Origin: Candidatus Magnetocorallium paracelense
GTDB taxonomy: Bacteria; Nitrospirota; Thermodesulfovibrionia; Thermodesulfovibrionales; Magnetobacteriaceae
Direction: 5' to 3'
Assembly (NCBI GenBank): GCA_029001845.1
Contig: JAREWP010000033.1
Coordinates: 1-64,000 of the forward strand
DNA: 64,000 nt
Numbering within the stretch: the stretch's first letter is position 1; the number at the start of each line of letters is the position of its first letter. Shown piece after piece: positions 52,284 through 61,623 of this stretch. The position numbers and the translations under genes are program-made. Under the pieces are notes generated by a model. The model was not told the DNA's origin and did no database searches. It saw only the letters and a list, made by a program, of their open reading frames with translations.

Positions 52284-52382
52284 GTAGGGGCAGACCTGCG
52301 TGTCTGCCCCGGCGGTGGCGAAGGAATAAAACGCGCCGGAAACCGACACACGGCCGGGGCGAACACGTAGCTTCGCCCCTAC
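52284..52382. repeat. GTAGGGGC-type inverted repeat, family D copy 2
   Basis: GTAGGGGCAGACCTGCGTGTC (52284 on) and GAACACGTAGCTTCGCCCCTAC (to 52382) are inverse at their ends, matching 44905-45038. The middle is shorter. Located between the sulfotransferase and the ligase genes. Confidence 0.7.
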
Positions 52383-52436
52383 GATTCATCATGCATAATT
52401 TTTATGTTTTGTGGTGACCTGCGGTGTCATAGACGT

Positions 52437-54923
52437 TTATTGTAAGTTGTATTCCAAAATTTTTTTATCAAATCCGGTTTTTAACTTCAAGGCGGTTTTA
52501 AACGTTGCTTCGGCTTTCTCAAAATCTTTTTGTAACATATGGATTTTACCCTTTATAATATAAAAACCGGCTTTAATGAAATCGATATTCCCGTTATCGG
52601 AATATCTTAATACCAACTCATCTATTACTTCAAGGGCCTTATGGCTCTCTTTTTTCTGTAGTTTTTCTATAATATTGTCCATCAAATCAAAAGAAATATC
52701 GGACATGGACGATACATAGTACTCCCGGTTCACCTCATTCAGCGCCCTGAGATACTCCTCCTGATTTACAAACTTTAATCGAGTATCGATTAAGGCCCTC
52801 TCGAAATCTCCTTTTTCAATATAACCGATAATATGATTATAATAAAGCTCCTGTCTCATTCTATAGGCGTTGCCGTAACGTCTGTGTTTGTAACTCCTGA
52901 TCATAAAGGCGGACAAAAAAGAGTCTTCCCCCTTTGCCCGGTCGCCCAATATAATATGGAGTTTTCCCAGATGCTCATAATAACGCCAATTATCAGGATA
53001 GGCCCTTGTAATTTTATCGATCTGTTTTAAAGCGCTTTTTGCATCCCCCTCTTTCAACAGATGAAAAAAATTGTGATACCCCCACTCCCTGTGCAAAAGA
53101 GAGATTTCTTTGTTGATCCACTGATAATTGGGGGACAATCGTTTTAGATCCTGTAAAATCTCCTTAGTAAAGTCGGAAGGCTCCTTTCTGACGCCATAAG
53201 CAAGGGCATTGGTATCCAACAGAACGGCCCGTGACAGAATATAGGGATTGTAAGGATTATGAAGACAAGCCCTTTTTACCATGTCCATGGCTTTCCGGTA
53301 ATCCTCCATGCTTTTGGTATAATGAAACCTCTTTATTAGAGCTCTGGCTGAAATATCTTCATAGTAATAATTATCAGGCGCCGATTTTAATCCCTTTGAG
53401 ATGAGATCTTCGATTCGGGGCCACTCCTTTTCCACATCCCTCTCTCTTACTATGTGAAACAACCTGTCAGCATATACTTTGTCCGTCGATTCGATGGCAA
53501 GGAGGATCAAAACTGTTGTGATAAAGGAAGCGAAGAGAAATCTGAGAGGTCGCTTTGCTTTGGCGATACCGGTTGCAGGAGGCGCCTGAATACAAAGGGA
53601 AAGAGACAAACCGCAGAGTATCCAGAAAAATGAATTCAGCACTATATCGGGCCAGCCAAAGATATCCTGAACAAGAAAGCCTGACAGGGATGAAAGGAAG
53701 GCCAAAGAGAGAAGTCCGGTATTACCGTCAGCACGATTGTTTCGATATCTTTTGATAAGAAAGAGAAAAAGAGAGACAATGAAGATCGAATAGAATAAAA
53801 GCCCGGGAATACCTGTTGAGACAGCCATCTGTAAATAGCCGTTGTGAACATTTGACGGTATGGTGTCTCCCCTGTAATATTGATTGAACTTCAATGGCTT
53901 GTATTCAGGAAAGAGGTGTCTGTAGCCGTCAAAACCAACTCCCTTGAGGGGGTAGTCACCGATCATGTAAACAGCGGCTTTATAATGAAGGAACCTCCCC
54001 TCTATGGACTTGTCGTTATTTATATAGAAAACGGACTGAAATCTATTGGCGATTCGTTCAAGGCGATTCGTGCTCTCTTTTAAGCTTAAGATACTCATTG
54101 GATGGAAAATATACTTTTTGTCATTTTTTAAAAGATCGAGATTTAATGAAGAAAAAGCAATAGCAAGGAAACTTATGATAATGAGATAAAAGGCCAATGT
54201 CTTTAATTTAACAGCTTTTATTTTTATATACGAGATAAGTAATATTGAAAAGGAGATAACCGCTCCGACCCAGGGGCCTCTTGCATTTGTTGAAAAAAAG
54301 GCAATCAGAAACAGAACGAAAGTCATTATAGGAAATATCTTTTTAAATCCCCTGGATAAAAGAATAAAGGTGAATACAAAGGGCAATGAAAGACCAAGCA
54401 CAGCAGCAAAAATTACCGAATTCCCAAAGGTCGATCCGAATCTGAATCCACCGCCCCATTGGACCGGGTCGAGTCGGAGTTCGTGGATAAGGGCATAGAG
54501 AGCAGCAGGTATTAATGCAAATATAAACAGTTTTACAATTCTCCGAATTCCTGTTTCTTTCAAAGGGAGTGTGGCGGTCACCCAAAAGAGCAGGAGGTAA
54601 TACAGATGAGTCAGCAAGCCGTTATTTGTGTGATATAAACCGTGTAAAGCGGTATATTTGTGTAATGCAAAAAAAGTGGTTCCTGTCCACCAGAGGGCCG
54701 TGGCGAGTATAGGATAAGCAATTGAAGCCGGTATTTTCTTTAAACGGCCCTTTATTAAATAATAAGACCATAGTATGGTTAAAGGGACGGCTATAATCCT
54801 CAATGCCGCCAGTTTGGGCAGAGAGAACTGGGAGGAGAGTTTAATACTGAATATCAGAGAAAGAAAAATAAATAAGAAACCGTATAAAATTTCTTCAATA
54901 GGAATGCTTTTTTTACACATCAT
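52437..54923 (-). CDS. O-antigen ligase/polymerase (Wzy-C) with TPR tail
   Basis: About 828 residues. The first about 480 hold some 12 membrane helices of the Wzy_C/O-antigen ligase type, including a periplasmic loop (SLKESTNRLERIANRFQSVF...GVGFDGYRHLFPEYKPL, about 290-350) with the conserved GxGxxxxRxxxP-like signature. The rest is periplasmic TPR (e.g. FEKAEATFKTALKLKTG). It would polymerise or attach a glycan. The annotated ATG at 54950 lies inside the 134-bp element A3, so the start is more likely ATG 54923 or 54920; no strong ribosome site is visible. Confidence 0.85.
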   Translation of the reverse strand: MMCKKSIPIEEILYGFLFIFLSLIFSIKLSSQFSLPKLAALRIIAVPLTILWSYYLIKGRLKKIPASIAYPILATALWWTGTTFFALHKYTALHGLYHTNNGLLTHLYYLLLFWVTATLPLKETGIRRIVKLFIFALIPAALYALIHELRLDPVQWGGGFRFGSTFGNSVIFAAVLGLSLPFVFTFILLSRGFKKIFPIMTFVLFLIAFFSTNARGPWVGAVISFSILLISYIKIKAVKLKTLAFYLIIISFLAIAFSSLNLDLLKNDKKYIFHPMSILSLKESTNRLERIANRFQSVFYINNDKSIEGRFLHYKAAVYMIGDYPLKGVGFDGYRHLFPEYKPLKFNQYYRGDTIPSNVHNGYLQMAVSTGIPGLLFYSIFIVSLFLFLIKRYRNNRADGNTGLLSLAFLSSLSGFLVQDIFGWPDIVLNSFFWILCGLSLSLCIQAPPATGIAKAKRPLRFLFASFITTVLILLAIESTDKVYADRLFHIVRERDVEKEWPRIEDLISKGLKSAPDNYYYEDISARALIKRFHYTKSMEDYRKAMDMVKRACLHNPYNPYILSRAVLLDTNALAYGVRKEPSDFTKEILQDLKRLSPNYQWINKEISLLHREWGYHNFFHLLKEGDAKSALKQIDKITRAYPDNWRYYEHLGKLHIILGDRAKGEDSFLSAFMIRSYKHRRYGNAYRMRQELYYNHIIGYIEKGDFERALIDTRLKFVNQEEYLRALNEVNREYYVSSMSDISFDLMDNIIEKLQKKESHKALEVIDELVLRYSDNGNIDFIKAGFYIIKGKIHMLQKDFEKAEATFKTALKLKTGFDKKILEYNLQ

Positions 54924-54941
54924 CGTATGTACATAGTGAAT

Positions 54942-55075
54942 CAATACCATTAACTTAAGGAGTGAAGTGCCTTCCGACAGAAGCGGGTCATGTCTGAGAA
55001 GGCGCAGCGCAGCGGAGCCTTCGAGTTTAGCCGGTGAAGGCGGGAGGTGCTTTACTCCTTAAGTTAATGACATTG
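54942..55075. mobile_element. 134-bp MITE, copy A3, with 9/10-bp target duplication
   Basis: Starts CAATACCATTAACTTAAGG and ends CCTTAAGTTAATGACATTG. CATAGTGAAT precedes it (54932-54941) and CATGGTGAAT follows it (55076-55085), a duplication with one later change. It is in the leader of the ligase gene on the minus strand. The following 330 bases to the glycosyltransferase hold no gene. Confidence 0.92.
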
Positions 55076-55410
55076 CATGGTGAATTGCAATAGTACACAA
55101 TATGTTAACATAATTTTTTAAAGTCACGGTTTAGCTTCACAGTCGCTGCTGTGAAACGATTTGTAGCTTCTCAATAAGCTGAGGTATACAACCCTCCGGC
55201 TTTTTTAAGGGGGAATACTTGTCAACGCCATCCGTTCCGATTCGTAAATCAAAATTTAACGCAATTCACTGAATACTCATAAATAGTCAGTCCTTAATTC
55301 GACGCAATTATAACAACAGTGCTATAATGAGCGGCTGCAGAAATGAGAAGCAATATATCCTGTTACGAAACATTTATGCGAGGCAAGCAAAAAATTTCAT
55401 AAATATCGTT

Positions 55411-56535
55411 ATGAACATAGGGATAAACGTAATCACTTCCAACAAAACCCTTCGAGGTACGGACCGGTATGCTTTGGAAACCTTAAAAAGCCTTGCCGAA
55501 ATCGACAAAAGGAACAACTACTTTATCTTTCATGCGCACTGGCAGAAATATATAGGTATACCGAAATGCGAAAATTTTCATTCCATCCGCTTGGCGCCGC
55601 CTCCGGGCATTGCTTCCAAAGCGCTTTGGAATGCTTTTCAGTTTCCCGAAGTTACGAAAAAGTATAAACTGGACCTGATCCACTACACAAACCCTATACC
55701 TCTGGTGAGAAAGGAACGCCCTGTAATCGTCACTATTCACGATCTGGCGGAATTTTTTATCCCTGCAAAATACGGAATATTTAAAAGCCGCGCAAAGCGC
55801 TTCTCTGTGAGATTGAGCATAAAAAAGGCCGATTATATTTTAGCTGTATCGGAAAGCACAAAAAGAGGAATAATCGATCTCTTCGATTCCGATCCCGATT
55901 CCATTGGCGTAACTCTGGAGGGTCCCCCCAAGGCGAGCGCTTTTCATATAAGCGATCTTGATTATATCCACAGCAAATACGGTTTCGGGAAAAAATACAT
56001 CCTCTATGTAGGAGTTATGGAAAGAACAAAGAAGATCGACGCCATTATAAGGGCCTTTTCCAGACTGAGTGAGCCACTCAAAAACAGTTATAATGTCGTA
56101 ATCGTTGGTAACAAGGGAAACGCCTCTAAAGAGGTCGAAAAAGCCGTACAAGAGGAGGGCTTACATAACAAAGTGTTTTTCCCTGGCCATGTTTCGGAAG
56201 AGGATCTCTATTGCATTTACAAAAAGGCGTCTCTCTTTGTTTTTCCCTCCCTGGTGGAGGGATTTGGCCTGCCGGTGCTGGAGGCCATGAGATACGGAGC
56301 GCCGGTCGTGGCGTCCAACTCCTTTTCCATCCCTGAAGTCGCCGGAGACGCCGCGATGCTCGTGGACCCGCGCAATGTAAATGAATTAACAGATGCAATC
56401 AGCGCTGTTTTAACAGACAATGGCCTGAGAAAGCGACTCATTGATAAAGGGCTGAAAAGAGTATCACAGTTTTCCTGGACTAAAACTGCGGAAAAAACAT
56501 TGGCAATGTATAAAATGGCGGGAAGTTTGATATAA
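55411..56535 (+). CDS. GT4-family glycosyltransferase
   Basis: 374 residues from ATG 55411 (MNIGINVITSNKTLRGTDRYA, a natural N-terminus for GT-B enzymes); a longer frame from 55327 is possible. VTIHDLAEFF, VGVMERTKKIDAIIRAF and the E-x7-E motif SLVEGFGLPVLEAMRYG are typical of GT4. It transfers a nucleotide-sugar to a glycan acceptor, probably for the surface polymer of this region. A terminator follows. Confidence 0.92.
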   Translation: MNIGINVITSNKTLRGTDRYALETLKSLAEIDKRNNYFIFHAHWQKYIGIPKCENFHSIRLAPPPGIASKALWNAFQFPEVTKKYKLDLIHYTNPIPLVRKERPVIVTIHDLAEFFIPAKYGIFKSRAKRFSVRLSIKKADYILAVSESTKRGIIDLFDSDPDSIGVTLEGPPKASAFHISDLDYIHSKYGFGKKYILYVGVMERTKKIDAIIRAFSRLSEPLKNSYNVVIVGNKGNASKEVEKAVQEEGLHNKVFFPGHVSEEDLYCIYKKASLFVFPSLVEGFGLPVLEAMRYGAPVVASNSFSIPEVAGDAAMLVDPRNVNELTDAISAVLTDNGLRKRLIDKGLKRVSQFSWTKTAEKTLAMYKMAGSLI

Positions 56536-56545
56536 ACAAAATGTC

Positions 56546-56575
56546 AGACGTCCTAAATGCCCGACGTCTTTTTTT
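56546..56575 (+). terminator. intrinsic terminator after the glycosyltransferase gene
   Basis: AGACGTC (56546-56552) pairs with GACGTCT (56563-56569) over a 10-base loop and is followed by TTTTTTT. Located 11 bases past the stop and between convergent genes. Confidence 0.85.
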
Positions 56576-57051
56576 CACAATAGACCGATCTTCTTAAAAT
56601 GCTCCATAAGGTCCGGGTCTTTTGTTAACATCTCTTTTATCATTAACTCGGTTTTTCGGAGCCTGTCGATAAACTGATCCATATCTTTAGGTATTTTTCT
56701 GTCCCTTATTATACTATAAAAAACTCCGCCGATTATAATTCCAAGTAAGGTTATAAGTAAATTTTGAATAAATTCGAAGCGTTTATCGACCTGTTCGAAA
56801 CGTTTATCGACCTGTTCGAAGCGTTTATTCATATCTTCTCTTAAAGTGTTCATATCTTCTCTTAAAGTGTTCATGTCTTCTCTTAAAATGTTCATGTCTT
56901 CTCTTAAAAAATTAATCTGTTCAAGAACAAGCCGAGTTTCGGAGGATATTGTTTGAGTTGTGCTTTTTAGGATGTCATCGGAGGCCCATAAATGATCACG
57001 AAAGAAAAACAACGCCACAATAGCGATTATCCATATTTTTGTCTGTCTCAT
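56575..57051 (-). CDS. exported coiled-coil protein with heptad repeats
   Basis: 158 residues. The signal (IWIIAIVALFFFRDHLWAS, about 6-24) is followed by tandem heptads (LREDMNT x4, then FEQVDKR x2-3) that form a coiled coil, a membrane helix (LLITLLGIIIGGVFYSII, about 93-110) and a short charged end. In DNA these are 21-base direct repeats at about 56775-56908. It resembles DUF1640-like proteins. Function unknown. Confidence 0.7.
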   Translation of the reverse strand: MRQTKIWIIAIVALFFFRDHLWASDDILKSTTQTISSETRLVLEQINFLREDMNILREDMNTLREDMNTLREDMNKRFEQVDKRFEQVDKRFEFIQNLLITLLGIIIGGVFYSIIRDRKIPKDMDQFIDRLRKTELMIKEMLTKDPDLMEHFKKIGLL

Positions 57052-57156
57052 ATATCACCTTTATATATCGATAGTAATATAATAATGACGTTTTTATCAA
57101 TAGATAAAAACGTCCGATAGGAGAGAACTAAAGAAATCAGAATATCGATTGTAATA

Positions 57157-57567
57157 TCATAGCCTGAAAGGTTTACTTACAGCCTCTGAATCGTTGGAAC
57201 TTACGAACTTGAAAACAAAGTTTCCTTTAACCTCGCTTTCCATGGGAAAGTTGATTATGATCGTTGTTTTTAGCCGTTTTTTAAAGACATAACCGGTGTT
57301 GTAATTGACTCCCTCCCTTTTGACACAATAATTAATCATCGTCATGCCGCCGCTGTCAATATGATCGAGAACCGCCTTTTTTATAACGATATCTCTGTTT
57401 CCCACCTTTAGAGAGAGCGATAGCCTTAGTTTGTACTCTAATCCTTCGGCAATATATTTCGCAGTAAGAGAGTCTATTAATATCGACGGGCGGGGCTTGA
57501 ATACATAAACAAGGCAAGATAAAAATACTACAATGGCGAGGACCGAAAATACTACCGTATAAGTCAA
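57157..57567 (-). CDS. membrane-anchored protein of unknown function
   Basis: 136 residues: an N-terminal helix (VVFSVLAIVVFLSCLVYVF, about 4-22) and a beta-rich rest (YKLRLSLSLKVGNRDIVIKKAV onward) that may be an LEA/WHy-like fold. It overlaps coaD by four bases, so they are co-translated. No family identified. Confidence 0.6.
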   Translation of the reverse strand: MTYTVVFSVLAIVVFLSCLVYVFKPRPSILIDSLTAKYIAEGLEYKLRLSLSLKVGNRDIVIKKAVLDHIDSGGMTMINYCVKREGVNYNTGYVFKKRLKTTIIINFPMESEVKGNFVFKFVSSNDSEAVSKPFRL

Positions 57568-58058
57568 AGCGGCTCCGCAGTCCCGAATTTCTCTTTTAGC
57601 GCACTGTCGACAGGAGCGGGAACAAGAGCCGTGACGCTCCCTCCAAGGGAAGCGATCTCCCTGACGGCTGTTGAGGTAATGAAGGAGTATTCCTCTGAAG
57701 GCATTTTGAAAATCTGATCTATATCCGGTTTCAGCCTCCTGTTTACAAGAGCCATCTGGAGCTCGTATTCAAAATCGGAAACAGCGCGTAATCCACGTAT
57801 GATTACAAGTCCGCCTTTTTTTTCCACATAATCTACCAATAAGCCGTTAAAAGCGTCTATCTCGACACACTCCGTACCGACAAGAGACTGCTCTATCAAA
57901 GAGATTCGTTCTTCTAGGGAAAAAAGAGGGGTTTTATGGGGATTGGTGGCGACTGCCACAATTATTTTGTCGAATAACCGTATGCTTCTGAGAACGATAT
58001 CGAGATGGCCGTTCGTAAAAGGATCGAAAGTTCCGGGGTAAATAGCAATTTTTTTCAT
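57564..58058 (-). CDS. coaD: phosphopantetheine adenylyltransferase
   Basis: 164 residues, coenzyme A biosynthesis step from 4'-phosphopantetheine and ATP. YPGTFDPFTNGHLDIVLRS holds the T/HxGH nucleotidyltransferase motif; RGLRAVSDFEYELQMALVNRRL and SFITSTAVREIASLGG are family motifs. Length is standard. Often linked to rsmD; here both are on the minus strand about 290 bases apart, with a family C palindrome between. Confidence 0.96.
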   Translation of the reverse strand: MKKIAIYPGTFDPFTNGHLDIVLRSIRLFDKIIVAVATNPHKTPLFSLEERISLIEQSLVGTECVEIDAFNGLLVDYVEKKGGLVIIRGLRAVSDFEYELQMALVNRRLKPDIDQIFKMPSEEYSFITSTAVREIASLGGSVTALVPAPVDSALKEKFGTAEPL

Positions 58059-58144
58059 ACAATAATCTCTTTCCTAAATTTTAAATGAGTCCTAACTGTT
58101 TAGTCTATAATTTTTATCCTGACAATTGACTCGAAAGGACTTAA

Positions 58145-58227
58145 TTTTAACCACGAAGATCACGAAGGGCGCGAAGAAAAAAATGCTTAAAAAAACTTCG
58201 TGTCCTTCGTGATCTTCGTGGTTAAAA
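58145..58227. repeat. CACGAAG palindromic repeat, family C copy 3
   Basis: A 24-bp perfect inverted repeat (58145-58168 and 58204-58227, ends TTTTAACCACGAAG) closes on an A-rich loop of 35 bases. Related to 5601-5672 and 23581-23642. Sits between rsmD and coaD and could slow transcription between them. Confidence 0.85.
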
Positions 58228-58344
58228 CTGTTCTTTCTATCTATAAATTTTCATACTTTCCGGCGAACCGGAGGATCAAGGACATTTATCCGGTAACCCT
58301 CTCTGCATAGTTAGAATCGGCTGCAGATTTCCTCGGCTTAAAAA

Positions 58345-58890
58345 CTACTTTACATATAAGCTTAAAACCGTATCACCATATTTATAACTCTTTTTTAACG
58401 ACAGGCAGCCGGAATTTCGGGGCATTGTTTTTTTGAAAAAATGTTCGACCACGGCTTTACCATTTTCAGCCAGAATATTTGTATCTCCAAGGAGCGGGAG
58501 GATTTCGTCCAGGTCTTTTGTGTGATAGGGAGGATCGAGGAATATGAAATGAAAAGTCTCCTTTTTTTTCGATAATCTTTTAATCGCTTCGCAGGCATCC
58601 GCCTTTATCACATGTATCTCATCGCAGGGACAGCTCGATTTTACAGAGGCAATCGAATTTACAGCCAAAGGGTTCTTGTCGACAAAGACAACTTTCCCGG
58701 CGCCTCTGCTTAAGGCTTCCATACCAACGGCTCCGGTGCCGGCGAACAATTCTAAAAAAGAGGAGTCCTTTATATCTTCGCCAAGAATATTGAATAATGA
58801 CTCCCGAACTTTGGACATTGTGGGACGAAGGTTTTTAGGCGGTTTCGATATAATTTTTTTTCCTTTGTCAATACCTCCGATAATTTTCAT
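58345..58890 (-). CDS. rsmD: 16S rRNA m2G966 methyltransferase
   Basis: 181 residues. The order IIGGIDKGKKIISKPP, LRPTMSKVRESLFNIL, FLELFAGTGAVGMEALSRGA and LDPPYH (catalytic DPPY) matches RsmD. It methylates G966 of 16S rRNA. It overlaps the upstream CooC-like ATPase gene by four bases. Confidence 0.95.
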   Translation of the reverse strand: MKIIGGIDKGKKIISKPPKNLRPTMSKVRESLFNILGEDIKDSSFLELFAGTGAVGMEALSRGAGKVVFVDKNPLAVNSIASVKSSCPCDEIHVIKADACEAIKRLSKKKETFHFIFLDPPYHTKDLDEILPLLGDTNILAENGKAVVEHFFKKTMPRNSGCLSLKKSYKYGDTVLSLYVK

Positions 58891-59657
58891 TGCAAACCGA
58901 TGGCGGAATCCAATATTTCATATATGCTTTTTAACGAGAGGGAACTGTCGCCGATCTCAAAAACGGATCTTCCATGTAAATCGTTATCGAATACCGATTC
59001 GTCGTCAGGAACGATGCCCCCGATTTCAAGCCCCTCATCGCCGGCGATTGAGCGCAATTGCCCCTCCTCTTCACCATGCACTCTGTTGACTATAAGGGTG
59101 CTTTTGGCAATATCCAGCGACAATTCATTCACAAGACGGACGATTCTTCCGGCGGTCTTTATTCCTTTTAAAGTGGGATCGCTGATGATAAAGAGCATAT
59201 CCACGGCGTGAGTCGTTCTCCTGCTAAGATGCTCCATTCCGGCCTCATTGTCGAGCACCACATAGGAGTAAGTGTCAGAGAGTTTATCCGTATATTTTCT
59301 GATAATATTATTGGCTGCGCAGTAACATCCCGGGCCCTCGGGCCTGCCCATAACGATCATGTCGAATCCGCGGGCCTCTATAATAGCCTGCTGTATCTGA
59401 TAATCGAACAACTGCTCCATGTTCATCCCTCCGGGACGACTTCCGCCGGAGCGTATTGTAGCGAGAGATTCCTCCCGCAATTTGCCGATCGTAGTATGAA
59501 TATCTACACCCAGAGCCTCGTTCAGGCAGGCATTGCTGTCTGCGTCCACTGCCAATACAGGCTTTTTAGTCCTTTCTAAAATATATTTTACCGTTATGGC
59601 GGCGATAGTTGTCTTTCCGGTGCCGCCTTTGCCGGCGAATGCTACTGTATAAGCCAT
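58887..59657 (-). CDS. CooC-like P-loop ATPase (nickel insertion or MinD type)
   Basis: 256 residues. AFAGKGGTGKTTIAAI has the deviant Walker A KGGTGKT (signature Lys near 10). AVDADSNACLNEALGVD and VLDNEAGMEHLSRR(T) are family elements of CooC/MinD. CooC inserts Ni into CO dehydrogenase; a CooT-like protein at 20.3 kb is a further hint of Ni-dependent CO chemistry, though no CODH gene is in the window. The partner could also be another metalloenzyme. Confidence 0.82.
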   Translation of the reverse strand: MAYTVAFAGKGGTGKTTIAAITVKYILERTKKPVLAVDADSNACLNEALGVDIHTTIGKLREESLATIRSGGSRPGGMNMEQLFDYQIQQAIIEARGFDMIVMGRPEGPGCYCAANNIIRKYTDKLSDTYSYVVLDNEAGMEHLSRRTTHAVDMLFIISDPTLKGIKTAGRIVRLVNELSLDIAKSTLIVNRVHGEEEGQLRSIAGDEGLEIGGIVPDDESVFDNDLHGRSVFEIGDSSLSLKSIYEILDSAIGLQ

Positions 59658-59687
59658 TGTTATTAACTCCTTGTAACGGGAAAACGG

Positions 59688-61055
59688 TTAATTTCGAACA
59701 TATTTGTCAAATACTTTACATACAAAAAAAACGGAGAAATTATCGGGATTCGTAACAGTAATGGTATTGTCCCTGTCATCGATAATCTCCCTTTTACGGA
59801 ATTCGTCCAGAATAATCTCTTCCTCCTTAAAATATTCACTGAAACTAATCTTATATTTCTCTTCGATTTGGAAACGGTCGATAGTGAACCAAGTGCGGAA
59901 ATCCTGTACAATCTCACGTCTGATAAGGTCGTCGCCGGTTAATTTATATTTACGCGATATGGGAAACGCTCCGTTCATAACGGAAGTCTCATATTCAGAA
60001 AGCGAGTAAGTGCATAAGAAGTAATAATTCTCCGAGATTCTGGCGGCGCTGCTCATGCCCACGCCGATTACGTCGTGAAATGTACCGGGACGATACCCCA
60101 GGCGATTCCAGTCAAGGCGTCCCCTGTTCCATGCTTTGGCAAGAGCGTCGTCGGACCTGGCGAAGTGGTCAAATCCGATGCGCTTGTAACCGTTATTCGT
60201 TAAAGCTTTGACGCCGGTCTCGAACAACCCGGTTTTTTCTTCAAGATCGGGCAGACCGTGTTTCTCCATAAGCTTTTGATGTTGCAGAAATTGTGAGATA
60301 TTGTTTAAAGGATAGAGACAGACGCGATCAGGTGCGAAATCTACTACTCTGCCCATTGTGTCCTCAAAGGTTTTCCTGGTTTGTTTAGGCAATCCGCAAA
60401 TGATGTCCATGTTTACGCCGGTAAACATATCTCTTGTATCATCTGTAAGCAAAGATTCCATTAACGATTGAGGTTGAATTCTGTTGACAGCCTTTTGAAC
60501 ATCGATGTTAAAGTCCTGTATGCCAAAGGAAATTCTGTTAATTCCCTTTGAGCGATAGTATTCAAGGTCTTCCATTTTGGAAAATCTGGGATCGATTTCA
60601 ATGGAAAAAAAACGATCTTCCCTTTTTCCTGTTAATGATCCGATCTTTTCAATAAGAGTGTCGAACTCTTTTTTATGTAAACAGGTGGGTGAGCCTCCGC
60701 CTAAATGTATTTCCGCGAAGTCGGGATCAATCGAATTCTTATCGAAGAAATCGGAGAGAAGTTCAATCTCTCTGTAAAGAACATCCATGTATTTCTGCAC
60801 TTTTTGGTAATCATTGGTAACAAAAGTAGTGCATACGCAATAAAAGCACTGCCTGGGGCAGAAGGGGATGTGGACATACAGGCATTTGGGATTACTCTTA
60901 CCATTGGAAGCAATGTTTTTTAATACCTTTCTGTAAGTACTGTCATTGTCGGTTTCGTCCCAGTAGATTTCATGGGGATACTCGAGATAGAATTCAAATT
61001 CCTCGAAATTGAATTTATGAGATATTTCATCAATAAAATTCTTGTCTTTCTTCAT
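59688..61055 (-). CDS. HemN-like radical SAM coproporphyrinogen oxidase family
   Basis: 455 residues. YVHIPFCPRQCFYCVC holds C66, C70, C73 and C75, the C-x3-C-x2-C-x-C pattern of HemN rather than HemW, which lacks the last Cys. LGGGSPTCL and RISFGIQDF are radical SAM/HemN motifs. It may act on coproporphyrinogen III in oxygen-independent haem synthesis or be a related radical SAM enzyme. It overlaps the HEAT-repeat gene upstream by four bases. Confidence 0.85.
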   Translation of the reverse strand: MKKDKNFIDEISHKFNFEEFEFYLEYPHEIYWDETDNDSTYRKVLKNIASNGKSNPKCLYVHIPFCPRQCFYCVCTTFVTNDYQKVQKYMDVLYREIELLSDFFDKNSIDPDFAEIHLGGGSPTCLHKKEFDTLIEKIGSLTGKREDRFFSIEIDPRFSKMEDLEYYRSKGINRISFGIQDFNIDVQKAVNRIQPQSLMESLLTDDTRDMFTGVNMDIICGLPKQTRKTFEDTMGRVVDFAPDRVCLYPLNNISQFLQHQKLMEKHGLPDLEEKTGLFETGVKALTNNGYKRIGFDHFARSDDALAKAWNRGRLDWNRLGYRPGTFHDVIGVGMSSAARISENYYFLCTYSLSEYETSVMNGAFPISRKYKLTGDDLIRREIVQDFRTWFTIDRFQIEEKYKISFSEYFKEEEIILDEFRKREIIDDRDNTITVTNPDNFSVFFVCKVFDKYVRN

Positions 61056-61474
61056 GCAATCTCTCTCGATTCTATCTCGTCAATGGCGTCCTGAGCAGAT
61101 TCGGCAATATCTTTATTTTCATGGCTCAATAGTTTTTGTAAATAGGGAATGTGTTTTGTCTTGCCGATTATTCCGAGCGCATAGGCAGAGTCACCCTTTA
61201 CAAGGTCCTTGTCATCGGAAAGCAGAGGCGCCAGAATATCGGCCAACTCATCAATACCGGCTGCCTCGATTTCCTTTAACGACTCTATAAGAGCAATAAC
61301 TCCGATTCTGACCTTGATTCTCTCATCCCTGAACAAGGTCGGCACGATTTCTATCAGTCCCTTATCGTGCTTAAACATATCTACAATATTCTCGAGAAAG
61401 CCCTTTTCCATGTATTCTGCGACCATCTCTTCCAGTCCCTGATCCTTATTGTTTTGCTGCATCAAATTTTCCAT
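61052..61474 (-). CDS. HEAT-repeat protein
   Basis: About 140 residues from ATG 61474 (MENLMQQNNKDQGLEEMVAEYM); a longer frame from a TTG at 61513 runs into the 134-bp element A4. Several 30-residue HEAT units, e.g. LIEIVPTLFRDERIKVRIGVIALIESL, ADILAPLLSDDKDLVKGDSAYALGIIGK and IPYLQKLLSHENKDIAESAQDAI, form a scaffold. It resembles a DVU0298-type protein of sulfate reducers by memory. Coupled to HemN-like gene. Confidence 0.75.
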   Translation of the reverse strand: MENLMQQNNKDQGLEEMVAEYMEKGFLENIVDMFKHDKGLIEIVPTLFRDERIKVRIGVIALIESLKEIEAAGIDELADILAPLLSDDKDLVKGDSAYALGIIGKTKHIPYLQKLLSHENKDIAESAQDAIDEIESREIA

Positions 61475-61489
61475 AAAATAGTCTATTGA

Positions 61490-61623
61490 CAATGTCATTA
61501 ACTTAAGGAGCAAAGCACCATCCGCCTTCAGCGGCTAAACTCGAAGGCTCCGCTTCGCTGCGCCTTCTCAAACATGACCCGCTTCCGTCGGAAGGTGCTT
61601 CACCCTTTAAGTTAATGGTATTG
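61490..61623. mobile_element. 134-bp MITE, copy A4 (inverted), with degraded target duplication
   Basis: Opposite orientation to A1-A3: begins CAATGTCATTAACTTAAGG and ends CTTTAAGTTAATGGTATTG. The flanks AGTCTATTGA (61480-61489) and TGTCTGTTGG (61624-61633) agree in 7 of 10 places, consistent with an older insertion. It lies 15 bases upstream of the HEAT-repeat start at 61474. Confidence 0.85.

Noticed and set aside
56775-56908. 21-base repeats as CRISPR or binding-site array
   Set aside because: They are in frame and encode heptads of a coiled coil.
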